Of a stretch of DNA of 8,846 bases, positions 1-5,604 are shown piece after piece (the first letter of the stretch is position 1; the number at the start of each line of letters is the position of its first letter). A model generated the notes under the pieces. That model saw only the letters and a list, made by a program, of their open reading frames with translations. It made no database searches and was not told the origin of the DNA. Location: assembly GCA_030610915.1 (NCBI GenBank), contig JAUWQS010000053.1:1-8846 (forward strand), read 5' to 3'. Both the position numbers and the translations under genes were made by a program. Source of the DNA: Pseudomonadota bacterium (GTDB taxonomy: Bacteria > Desulfobacterota > Syntrophia > Syntrophales > JADFWA01).

Positions 1-7
1 TTCATCC

Positions 8-39
8 CTGCCTGTGCGTGCCCGCACGCAGACAGGTCT
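8..39. repeat. Imperfect GC-rich palindrome downstream of gcvH
   Basis: The arms CCTGTGCGTG (11-20) and CGCACGCAGACAGG (23-36) are inverted repeats with a small bulge; the core GTGCG/CGCAC stem closes a four-base loop. It lies about 40 bases past the gcvH stop. It could act as a transcription-terminating structure, but there is no clear T-run on the gcvH strand, so I call it a dispersed palindromic repeat. A short run of repeated AATTTCAAGTTTCAAGCTG-like sequence (50-70) lies between it and gcvH. The window edge may cut further copies. Confidence 0.4.
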
Positions 40-76
40 CCCAAATTTCCAATTTCAAGTTTCAAGCTGCAAACGG

Positions 77-475
77 CTATCCTTTCAGCATTTCGAGGTA
101 GGCGTCTATGTCCATAAGAGAATCCAGTTCTTCAGGATTGGCGGGATCAATCTCTATCATCCATCCATCATCGTATGGGCTTGTGTTCACCAACTCAGGG
201 GATTCCTCAAGGTCAGCGTTTACCGAAAGAACCTTTCCGCCGACCGGTATATATAACTCGGAAACAGCCTTTACCGACTCTACGGTACCAAATTCTTCCC
301 CCTGCTTCAAGGTCTCATTCACTTCGGGCAATTCAACGAAGACGATGTCCCCAAGCTGGTCCTGCGCATAATCATCGATGCCTATCCTTATTGTGTCACC
401 CTCACGTCTTGCCCATTCATGATCCTCCGCATATCTCACATCATCGGGCAAGACTAATTCACTGATTTCTTTCAT
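77..475 (-). CDS. gcvH: Glycine cleavage system H protein (lipoyl carrier)
   Basis: GcvH carries the aminomethyl group on a lipoyl arm between the P, T and L proteins of the cytoplasmic glycine cleavage complex. The 132-residue protein has the usual family length. It shows the N-terminal HEWA motif (19-22), the GDIVFVELPEV strand segment (42-52) and the lipoylation site ESVKAVSELYIP, with the modified lysine at residue 69. The NTSPYDDGW segment near residues 97-105 and a C-terminal helix complete the fold. The ATG is preceded by a strong AGGAGG ribosome site about seven bases upstream, which fixes the start. It lies downstream of gcvT on the same strand, but across a 287-base spacer filled with inverted repeats, so cotranscription is likely but not assured. 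I considered the LbpA-type lipoate-binding proteins of sulfur oxidation; the context with gcvT and lpd favours GcvH. Confidence 0.96.
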   Translation of the reverse strand: MKEISELVLPDDVRYAEDHEWARREGDTIRIGIDDYAQDQLGDIVFVELPEVNETLKQGEEFGTVESVKAVSELYIPVGGKVLSVNADLEESPELVNTSPYDDGWMIEIDPANPEELDSLMDIDAYLEMLKG

Positions 476-489
476 GAATCCTCCTCCTT
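469..489 (-). promoter_or_regulatory. Ribosome binding site of gcvH
   Basis: On the minus strand the sequence reads AAAAGGAGGAGGATTC directly before the ATG at 475. It is a near-perfect Shine-Dalgarno sequence that gives gcvH its own strong translation start, consistent with its distance from gcvT. Confidence 0.7.
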
Positions 490-500
490 TTCATTAGGTT

Positions 501-790
501 ATTTAGGCTGAAGGCTATTAGCCCCTTAATTGTAAAGTTCGTGCAAAAATGGCAAAAGACAGACCTCGTTAAATAGTCGAGTGGGAAAGTAGTCGAGTGG
601 AAAAAAACCACAAACAAATCAATACATTAGGATTCAAATTGACACCGACTGTCCAATTTTCGGGTAAAGGCTGCTTACTTGAATAATACCAACCACTTGA
701 CCACTCGACTACTCGACCACTTGACGAGGTCTGAAGTATATAAGATTGTTTTTCCTTCAGCCCTATGAGCCTTCAGCCTTCAGCCTAAAC
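501..790. repeat. Nested inverted-repeat element between gcvT and gcvH
   Basis: Two nested pairs of arms fill the gcvT-gcvH spacer. The outer arms (501-527 and 759-790) are built from a heptamer of the GGCTGAA type: TTTAGGCTGAAGGCT on the left, and on the right the reverse complement with one extra heptamer. The inner arms (561-600 and 693-732) start with AGACCTCGT and contain repeated TAGTCGAGTGG units; they are inverted copies with several mismatches. The centre (601-692) has no open frame. The right outer arm runs into gcvT and supplies its last codons and stop. It resembles a non-autonomous or REP-type mobile repeat; no transposase is present. In a gcvTH transcript it could form a long hairpin. 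Confidence 0.7.
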
Positions 791-2055
791 AACCTGATCG
801 AACGGCGAGCGGTGCGATCAGGACGGATATCATCCACGATCATAACCTCGATTTTGCGTCTGTTATCCCTGAGCTCCACGATCTGACCGGAAACCAGTTC
901 AGATTTTACCTTTACAAAGCCGCAGCACAGACCACGCGGGACGAAGCCTTCCGGCTTGTCAGGACTGGTAATGCTGTAAATCCGGTCACCGTGGCGTCCG
1001 ATCCCCATATCGCTTACACAGGTCAGAACCTCTCCGATTTTATTTCCCTCCGGGTCCAGCACAACGGGATTGTCATGGACGGAAGCCTTACGAAGGTCAT
1101 AGCCCGCAAAGGCATAGGTGTATTCGGGTTTATCCACATTCATAAGAGCCTTGTCGCCGATAAATTCTTTGGTAAAACCTGTTCTGCCGGCATTGTAAGG
1201 CAGGGCAAAGGGCCACGGGTTATTGATGAATGGCCATAAACCGATATCCTGATGTGAAAGGGGAAGCGCCGCCCCTGCCCTGAGAGAATCGCGGGCAGCA
1301 AGTCCGCATGGGATGAGACCGAAGACCTCGCCGGCTTCCATAATCATTTCCCATGCAGTAACAAGACGAGAGGCATCTAAGAAAATTTCGAAGCCAAATT
1401 CTCCGGTATAACCGGTGCGGGAAAGGAGGATAGGGACACCGTTGGCAAGGAGCGCTGTACCGGCAAGTGGTGATGATTTATCGAAGTGGCCTTTAAATGT
1501 AAAGTAGGGCATGCGTTCAAAAATCCCTTCGTGATTCGCTAAAACTTTCATGAGGATCCTGGCGGCCATCGGGCCCTGGATGTCTATTTTGCCCACTTTG
1601 TCTGTGAGGTCCGTTATTCCAATATCTCCGGGACTCGCATGACTCATCAGATGCCGGACAATCTCACCCCCCATGCCCGCATTTACAACGGTCATATAGA
1701 CATTCTCCTCCATATAGTAAATAATGGCATCATCTATAACTCCCCCGTCTCTGTTCAGGTAGGCCCCATAGACGCATCTGCCGGGCTCCAGGGGCGCTCT
1801 ATCTCTGCCCACACAGGCATTCATGTCCCTCGTGAAGCAGAGCTGAAGAAGTTCAAAAGCGTCCTTCCCAGCAATCATAACAACCGCCATGTGGCTTGTA
1901 TCGAAAATACCGGCCTTTGTAAGAACCGTTAGATGTTCCTCTCTTACACCCGGAGGATACCAGAGCGGCATCTGGTAACCGCCGAAAACGGCCATATTCG
2001 CTCCATGCGCCGTATGCCAGCCATGTAAAGGGGTTTTCTTCATCTCTTTTTTCAT
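763..2055 (-). CDS. gcvT: Aminomethyltransferase, glycine cleavage T protein (divergent)
   Basis: GcvT transfers the methylene unit from aminomethyl-lipoyl GcvH to tetrahydrofolate and releases ammonia. Visible family marks are the N-terminal EEHLTVLTKAGIFDTSHM block (39-56), GGVIDDAIIYY (104-114) with the acidic pair that includes the folate-contacting Asp (Asp101 in E. coli), VVNAG (123-127), LSRTGYTGE (211-219) and GLAARDSLR (251-259). At 430 residues it is longer than typical GcvT (about 360-370), mainly through a C-terminal extension containing VDDIRPDRTARRSI. Two usual motifs deviate: GEFGFE instead of GEDGFE, and RAGAALPLSHQD where most have LEAGMPLYGHEL. It may therefore be a clade-specific form or a paralogue. 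The final RLKAEGS is encoded by a dispersed repeat. The ATG at 2055 has a weak AAGGT site; the ATG four codons further in is an alternative. Confidence 0.9.
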   Translation of the reverse strand: MKKEMKKTPLHGWHTAHGANMAVFGGYQMPLWYPPGVREEHLTVLTKAGIFDTSHMAVVMIAGKDAFELLQLCFTRDMNACVGRDRAPLEPGRCVYGAYLNRDGGVIDDAIIYYMEENVYMTVVNAGMGGEIVRHLMSHASPGDIGITDLTDKVGKIDIQGPMAARILMKVLANHEGIFERMPYFTFKGHFDKSSPLAGTALLANGVPILLSRTGYTGEFGFEIFLDASRLVTAWEMIMEAGEVFGLIPCGLAARDSLRAGAALPLSHQDIGLWPFINNPWPFALPYNAGRTGFTKEFIGDKALMNVDKPEYTYAFAGYDLRKASVHDNPVVLDPEGNKIGEVLTCVSDMGIGRHGDRIYSITSPDKPEGFVPRGLCCGFVKVKSELVSGQIVELRDNRRKIEVMIVDDIRPDRTARRSIRLFRLKAEGS

Positions 2056-2068
2056 TTGTTACCTTAAT

Positions 2069-2138
2069 TCTCACGCAAAGACGCAAAGAACAACAAAAAA
2101 AACTTTAACGATTTTGCGTGAAAGTATTCTTTTTGAAG
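2069..2138 (+). repeat. CACGCAAAG-type repeat, copy A (gcvT leader)
   Basis: TTCTCACGCAAAGACGCAAAG at the left and TTTTGCGTGAAAG at the right form an inverted pair. The block 2083-2138 matches 2500-2556 upstream of lpd almost base for base, differing mainly at GATT versus GCCT and by one A. It lies in the gcvT 5' region, antisense to that gene. CACGCAAAG/CTTTGCGTG repeats are widespread in intergenic DNA of Desulfobacterota and Planctomycetes (from memory). Confidence 0.7.
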
Positions 2139-2168
2139 ATGCGTTATTCTCGTGTGTCTGCATCAACT

Positions 2169-2196
2169 TTGATATCATCATATCTTTTTGTATAAT
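2169..2196 (+). promoter_or_regulatory. Near-consensus sigma70 promoter toward lpd
   Basis: TTGATA (2169-2174), 16 bases, then TATAAT (2191-2196). The -10 is perfect and the -35 is 5 of 6. It points along the plus strand and would start transcription near 2203, about 375 bases before the lpd ATG. The transcript would include the hairpins at 2333-2410. No credible small ORF follows it, so it either gives lpd a long leader or makes a short non-coding RNA. Confidence 0.5.
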
Positions 2197-2296
2197 TTGC
2201 CTGCGGCATTGATTGGTGATATCAATAATAAAATATTGCTTCTGTCAATATGTTTTTTGGATTGCCGCCGGGCGTTGATATAGCCTGCTTCCAAAA

Positions 2297-2345
2297 TTCT
2301 CACGCAAAGGCGCAAAGACGCAAAGAAATTAGCGCCCTTCGGGCG
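2297..2345 (+). repeat. CACGCAAAG-type repeat, copy C, with GCCC hairpin
   Basis: ATTCTCACGCAAAGGCGCAAAG, then a second GACGCAAAG unit, matches the start of copy A. It is followed by a perfect 5-bp hairpin CGCCC-TTC-GGGCG (2333-2345). The right-hand inverted half seen in copies A and B is missing, so this copy is partial. Confidence 0.6.
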
Positions 2346-2355
2346 AGCTGTTGAA

Positions 2356-2416
2356 TGTAGGGCCTGTTCCCCGAACAGGCCGAATAGCACAGGCCGTTCG
2401 GGGAACGGCCCCTACA
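2356..2416. repeat. REP/BIME-like twin hairpin element
   Basis: Two perfect hairpins lie tail to tail inside a larger inverted repeat. The left is GGCCTGTTC-CCC-GAACAGGCC (2361-2381) and the right is GGCCGTTC-GGG-GAACGGCC (2392-2410). The outer ends TGTAGGG (2356-2362) and CCCTACA (2410-2416) also pair. Where the two hairpins differ, both sides of the stem change together, so each stem stays perfect. This fits REP elements mobilised by IS200-like RAYT transposases, although none is in the window. Confidence 0.7.
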
Positions 2417-2465
2417 GGCTGCGAATCATTGTTGCAGACTGACAGTCTCCAACCTATTGATAGAA

Positions 2466-2493
2466 TTGAGCAAAAAATGGAAATTCCTATACT
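2466..2493 (+). promoter_or_regulatory. Putative proximal lpd promoter
   Basis: TTGAGC (2466-2471), a 16-base spacer and TATACT (2488-2493) make a reasonable sigma70 promoter about 85 bases upstream of the preferred lpd ATG. It lies inside the stretch that a longer TTG-initiated reading of lpd would translate, which argues against that longer start. Confidence 0.35.
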
Positions 2494-2499
2494 ATGAAC

Positions 2500-2556
2500 G
2501 TAAAGAACAACAAAAGAAAACTTTAGCGCCTTTGCGTGAAAGTATTCTTTTTGAAG
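2500..2556 (+). repeat. CACGCAAAG-type repeat, copy B (lpd leader)
   Basis: GTAAAGAACAAC through TATTCTTTTTGAAG is almost identical to 2083-2138, only about 420 bases away. It ends 23 bases before the lpd ATG, just ahead of its ribosome site. Because it happens to be open in the lpd frame, it extends the lpd ORF by spurious codons. Confidence 0.7.
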
Positions 2557-2565
2557 CGGAAAAAG

Positions 2566-2582
2566 GGTGGAGTACAGTTATG
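2566..2582 (+). promoter_or_regulatory. Ribosome binding site that decides the lpd start
   Basis: GGTGGAG (2566-2572) sits seven bases before ATG 2580. The upstream in-frame TTG at 2457 has no comparable site. Confidence 0.6.
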
Positions 2583-4001
2583 ACGGTAAAAATCGCAATC
2601 ATAGGGGCCGGTCCCGGGGGACATGCCGCGGCTATACACGCCGCCCGGCTTGGGGCTGAGGTCACCATCATCGAGCAGGACAACGTTGGCGGAACCTGTC
2701 TCAACCGGGGATGTATCCCTTCCAAGGTCATGAAGACAACTGCCGAAATGGTGGAAAAATTCCACAGGGCGGAAGAGTTCGGCGTTATGGTAAAGGGGGA
2801 TATTTATCCCGATATGCGGCGCCTGATGGCTAAAAAGGAAAAGGTTATTCATGACCAGGCCAGAGGGATACTCGGATCTTTCAGTAATCACAAAATCCGT
2901 TATCTGAAAGGGTACGGCTGCCTTAAGAGGCATGGACTTGCCTGTGTAAAACAGGATGACGGCAAAACAATTGAAGTCCCATGGGATAGACTGATACTTG
3001 CTCCTGGTTCACAGCCGCTCTGCATCCCGTCGTTCCCATTTGACGGTAAAAGAATTATCTCAAGCAACGATGCCAGTAACCTTCAGGAAATTCCCGAATC
3101 GATGGTGATTATCGGAGGGGGTATCATCGGGTGCGAGTTCGCCTCCATCTTTGCTTCCCTCGGTTCTGAAGTTGTTATAGTGGAGGCCATGCCGCGCCTG
3201 CTCCCCTTTCCAACGGTCGATGAAGACTGTTCCAAAACCCTGCAGCGGGAGATGAAAAAGCGCGGGATAAAGGTGATGATCAACAGGACAGTGGAAAAAA
3301 TCGAAGACACAGGGGAAAAGGTTCGAGTGACAATCGGAGACTCTCCCTTAATTAGGGATATAAGAGAAGAGAAGAGAAAAACACTGATTGTGTATGCGGA
3401 CAGGGCACTGGTCTGTGTCGGTCGCGCCCCCAACACTGCCATCACCGGTCTTGCGGAGTCCGGCATAAAGATAGATGACAGGGGATGGATCAAGGCCGAT
3501 GAACGGATGGAAACCGGTGTTCCCGGCATTTACGCCGTCGGTGACGCCCTTGGACCGTCCAGGATAATGCTTGCCCATGTGGCATCTGCCGAAGGGCTCG
3601 TTGCCGCAAGGAATGCCCTGGGGGAAAACCGGGCGATGAATTATGAGGTTGTGCCCGCCGCAATCTTCACCACGCCGGAGGTTGCCGACGTTGGTTTAAC
3701 CGAAGTCCATGCCCAAAAGCAGGGATACAATATTCGATCCGGCAGTGTCCTCTTCCGCACGCTGGGGAAGGCCCATGTCATAGGTGAGATAGCGGGACAG
3801 GCAAAGATCGTATCAGACTCTGAAAACGGCAGGATTCTTGGGGTTCATATCGTAGGGGCTCACGCCACCGACCTTATAGCCGAGGGAACACTGGCAGTGC
3901 AGATGGGGTGCACGCTAAAGGAGCTGGGCGAGACAATACATGCACACCCTACTCTATCCGAGGTCATGCTGGTGGATACTTACACCATTCTCAATACCTG
4001 A
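2580..4001 (+). CDS. lpd: Dihydrolipoamide dehydrogenase (E3 / L protein)
   Basis: This FAD enzyme reoxidises dihydrolipoyl groups on GcvH or 2-oxoacid dehydrogenase E2 with NAD+. The 473-residue protein has the FAD-binding GAGPGG (9-14), the redox disulfide GGTCLNRGCIPSK (Cys40, Cys45), the NAD-binding IIGGGIIGCEFASIFASLG loop in the middle, the second FAD motif GIYAVGDA and the C-terminal HAHPTLSE with the catalytic His456-Glu461 pair, so it looks fully active. I chose ATG 2580: GGTGGAG lies eight bases upstream and the length then matches E. coli Lpd (474). An in-frame TTG at 2457 would add 41 residues that translate a dispersed repeat and a likely promoter. Divergent from gcvTH, it most likely serves as the L protein. 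Other flavin disulfide reductases (mercuric or glutathione reductase) are less likely given the CLNRGC motif. Confidence 0.95.
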   Translation: MTVKIAIIGAGPGGHAAAIHAARLGAEVTIIEQDNVGGTCLNRGCIPSKVMKTTAEMVEKFHRAEEFGVMVKGDIYPDMRRLMAKKEKVIHDQARGILGSFSNHKIRYLKGYGCLKRHGLACVKQDDGKTIEVPWDRLILAPGSQPLCIPSFPFDGKRIISSNDASNLQEIPESMVIIGGGIIGCEFASIFASLGSEVVIVEAMPRLLPFPTVDEDCSKTLQREMKKRGIKVMINRTVEKIEDTGEKVRVTIGDSPLIRDIREEKRKTLIVYADRALVCVGRAPNTAITGLAESGIKIDDRGWIKADERMETGVPGIYAVGDALGPSRIMLAHVASAEGLVAARNALGENRAMNYEVVPAAIFTTPEVADVGLTEVHAQKQGYNIRSGSVLFRTLGKAHVIGEIAGQAKIVSDSENGRILGVHIVGAHATDLIAEGTLAVQMGCTLKELGETIHAHPTLSEVMLVDTYTILNT

Positions 4002-4079
4002 GAACACCAAGGTTACCGGTTTTTCATCGTGAATGGAGATATAAAATCAAACCAGGGTGTAGCTACTCAGGTGGATAAG

Positions 4080-4133
4080 CCTATAACATCTCTCAGAGAT
4101 TTTTGATAAGTAGCCTGCCCCCCGATTATTGCC
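4080..4133 (+). repeat. Imperfect direct repeat, left copy
   Basis: CCTATAACATCTCTCAGAGA followed by TTTTTGATAAGTAGCCTG and CGATT-ATTGCC matches 5382-5436 over its whole length, with about a dozen differences. Inside it, ATCTC-TCA-GAGAT plus five Ts (4088-4104) could be a weak terminator for lpd. An 8-bp palindrome, GTAGCTAC, lies just upstream (4059-4066). The two copies bracket the macro/hic/pRiA4b operon. Confidence 0.55.
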
Positions 4134-4137
4134 TATC

Positions 4138-4282
4138 TAGTGCCCGAACGAAAACTAAGATTTTTTGTTCAGATCAAGGAAGACGAAAATTTTAACCGCA
4201 GGAATACATTGAGTATTTTGAGGATTAAAATTTGAGTTTGACGCAGATATGGGCGAAAAAGACAGTTTTCGTTCCGGCACTA
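4138..4282. mobile_element. MITE-like element with 19-bp terminal inverted repeats
   Basis: TAGTGCCCGAACGAAAACT (4138-4156) and AGTTTTCGTTCCGGCACTA (4264-4282) are inverted copies with one mismatch. The outermost bases are TA on both sides, as expected for Tc1/mariner-IS630 type insertion, leaving a 141-base body (4140-4280). The interior has further weak inverted pairs (AAAATTTTAA/TTAAAATTT, AATAC/GTATT) and no coding capacity. The sequence resembles repeats I remember from Desulfobacterota genomes. Its right end supplies the TAG stop of the hicA/pRiA4b fusion gene. Confidence 0.7.
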
Positions 4283-5002
4283 TCTAAATGCAGTCTCCCA
4301 ACGCTCATCAGGATCGTCAAAATGAACATTCTTTATATTAAAATCTTCGGGGTCAAATTTTCCACCTGCCCATTCCAGCGTCTCTTTGCATTCTTTATTA
4401 TAAGGGTTCATTATGATTTCGAGAAAATCCTGATATCCCCATATTCCGCCACAATCCTCAGGTGGACATGACCTCTTTCCTGCAATACAAACCGGATACT
4501 TAACATCTTTCTCTCGATCAACTATTTTCCCCAACTCTATCGTATGTTCCCAATTATCCCCGAAATCATATTGATAATCTGCTTTTGGATTGTCCATGGA
4601 AAAATAATCAGCTATTTTCAGATCCCACCCGGAAAGAGTTTCTTTATCCAATTCAAAATCTTCATCCGGAATTCCTATTTCCTCTTTCATGCCCGTAGAA
4701 GGATTGATTATTTCAAACAGATGAAGATGATAATCAAGCCACCCCATGGCATCCTGTATGGCAACATGCAAATCCCAGAAGGTATAAGATTCCGGAACCT
4801 GTATCCTTCGCCAGACAGGAGGCTTGATGCCTTTCAATGTAATCTTAAATTGATACACGCTTTTGAATTTCTTTTTCATTGCGTTCCCCCCATCGGGATG
4901 TCGAAAAAAGATGTGACTTCCATGCTGCCTGATTTTCTTAAAACCCAGGGACTTAAGAAAACTGATCATCGTCTGGGAAGCCACCATCGGCGGTCGAGTC
5001 AT
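4280..5002 (-). CDS. HicA N-terminal fragment fused to pRiA4b ORF-3-like protein
   Basis: Residues 1-40 are the first half of a HicA mRNA interferase: the helix around MISFLKSLGF and the strand RQHGSHIFFRHPDG with the catalytic-type His30 in GSH. The second half of HicA (usual VVPVH strand and final helix) is missing. From Met42 the protein is a complete pRiA4b ORF-3-like domain (PF07929): YQFKITLKGIKPPVWRRIQVP, LHVAIQDAMGWLDYHLHLFEI, YDFGDNWEHTIEL, CPPEDCGGIWGYQDFL and WAGGKFDPEDF. That family is plasmid- and mobile-DNA-associated and of unknown function. The ATG overlaps the hicB stop by four bases (ATGA), so the reading frame is inherited from hicA. Met42 (ATG at 4879) follows GGGGGG by six bases and could be the native start of the 199-residue domain. 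The stop codon lies in the adjoining MITE-like element. The fused protein is probably not a working toxin. Confidence 0.85.
   Translation of the reverse strand: MTRPPMVASQTMISFLKSLGFKKIRQHGSHIFFRHPDGGNAMKKKFKSVYQFKITLKGIKPPVWRRIQVPESYTFWDLHVAIQDAMGWLDYHLHLFEIINPSTGMKEEIGIPDEDFELDKETLSGWDLKIADYFSMDNPKADYQYDFGDNWEHTIELGKIVDREKDVKYPVCIAGKRSCPPEDCGGIWGYQDFLEIIMNPYNKECKETLEWAGGKFDPEDFNIKNVHFDDPDERWETAFR
4877..4891 (-). promoter_or_regulatory. Internal start for the pRiA4b-like domain
   Basis: On the minus strand GGGGGG (4891-4886), six bases, then ATG (4879-4877). The G-run can pair with the 16S tail through wobble pairs. It allows a separate 199-residue protein beginning MKKKFKSVYQ. The same G6 tract marks the junction with the hicA fragment and is prone to slippage. 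Confidence 0.4.
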
Positions 5003-5211
5003 AATGCAACCTCAATTTGTTGAACTCCCTCAAAAACCATTGGCGTGGGTTCTTCCTCTTGAAGACAAAGTTCAATGACCTCCCTGATTCCGGGCATCAA
5101 TTCTTCCATGGTTTTGGCCTGGGTATAACAGCTCTTAAGAGAGGGAATAGTGGCCACCAGGTAGCTGTCTTCGTCTCGTTCTATCAAAACACTTAGTTTA
5201 TATTTTTTCAT
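4999..5211 (-). CDS. hicB: HicB-family antitoxin (short form)
   Basis: HicB antitoxins bind and block the HicA mRNA interferase. The 70-residue protein shows the partial RNase H-like HicB fold: KYKLSVLIERDEDSYLVATIPSLKSCYTQAKTMEELMPGIREVIELCL. It ends in EEPTPMVFEGVQQIEVAL, typical of short HicB proteins that lack the C-terminal HTH or RHH DNA-binding domain, so it need not autoregulate. GGGGAGAG just upstream of the ATG is a good ribosome site. The stop overlaps the hicA start by four bases, the normal hicBA arrangement. Its start overlaps the end of the upstream macro-domain remnant by 14 bases, which suggests translational coupling. Since hicA is truncated, this is an antitoxin without its intact local toxin. 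Confidence 0.88.
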   Translation of the reverse strand: MKKYKLSVLIERDEDSYLVATIPSLKSCYTQAKTMEELMPGIREVIELCLQEEEPTPMVFEGVQQIEVAL

Positions 5212-5347
5212 GCTCTCTCCCCAAAATTGATTTTGTTTCCTTAGATTTCAAGGTGATACCTTTCCCCATAGCCCCCACCATATTGACAGTATTAACCAGC
5301 GTCTGCGCCGGTGATGCCCAGATACTGCTTGATAAATATGTCAACAT
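5198..5347 (-). pseudogene. Macro-domain (DarG-like) N-terminal remnant
   Basis: A 49-codon frame opens with an ATG preceded by AAGGAGA seven bases upstream. Its first 33 residues, containing TYLSSSIWASPAQTLVNTVN and MVGAMGKGI, match the start of DarG-type macro domains, which reverse DNA ADP-ribosylation by DarT; ASPAQTLVNTVN and GKGI are the ADP-ribose-binding signature. Homology then stops. The next residues (LKSKETKSILGREHEKI) run into and past the hicB start. The rest of the macro domain and any darT are absent. It may survive as a leader that feeds ribosomes to hicB, or be debris of recombination between two toxin-antitoxin loci. It is too short to fold as a macro domain. Confidence 0.7.
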
Positions 5348-5381
5348 GGGTTTTCTCCTTCGATTTGCCTTGTTATATAAC

Positions 5382-5436
5382 CCTATAATATCTCTTACAG
5401 ATTTTTAATAAGTATCCTTGTCCTCGGATTTTTGCC
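5382..5436 (+). repeat. Imperfect direct repeat, right copy
   Basis: CCTATAATATCTCTTACAGA, TTTTTAATAAGTATCCTTG and CGGATTTTTGCC parallel 4080-4133 in the same orientation. The copy lies 35 bases upstream of the macro remnant start, in its promoter region. Confidence 0.55.
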
Positions 5437-5604
5437 GAAAACTCAAAAAAGGGTGCTGTTCCTATTTTCCACGTCATTCCCGACCTGATCGAGAATCTAC
5501 ACCCCTACCCTCACATTATCTCTTCTTACCCTCCAACTCATAATAATTCTCAACTCCTCTTTGTCGTTCACGCAAAGCTTGTTCTCGACTTCAATCGGGA
5601 AAAC
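5437..5604. other. Intergenic stretch with repeat fragments, no gene seen
   Basis: This is the space between the direct repeat and the nuclease stop codon. It contains GTCATTCCCGACCTGATCGAG (5473-5493), resembling a dispersed repeat common in related genomes, and a TTCACGCAAAG fragment (5567-5577) like the repeats near gcvT and lpd. I see no ORF with a ribosome site, no RNA gene and no convincing terminator. Confidence 0.4.

Noticed and set aside
501..790. CRISPR-like array because of repeated AGTCGAGTGG units
   Set aside because: The units are few, unevenly spaced and inverted between the two halves; there are no unique spacers of constant length.
2250..2354. Small plus-strand ORF starting MFFGLPPG after the 2169 promoter
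   Set aside because: It has no ribosome site, and most of its codons lie in repeat sequence shared with non-coding copies.
2056..2456. Glycine riboswitch upstream of gcvT
   Set aside because: I looked for the conserved tandem aptamer core on both strands and did not find it. The structures present are explained by REP-like and CACGCAAAG repeats.
2457..2579. Longer lpd start (TTG at 2457) adding 41 residues
   Set aside because: The added stretch translates a dispersed repeat also present at 2083-2138 and covers a likely promoter. ATG 2580 has a good ribosome site and gives the usual family length.
5198..5347. A functional DarG antitoxin
   Set aside because: Only the first 33 or so residues match; the rest of the macro domain and the darT partner are missing.
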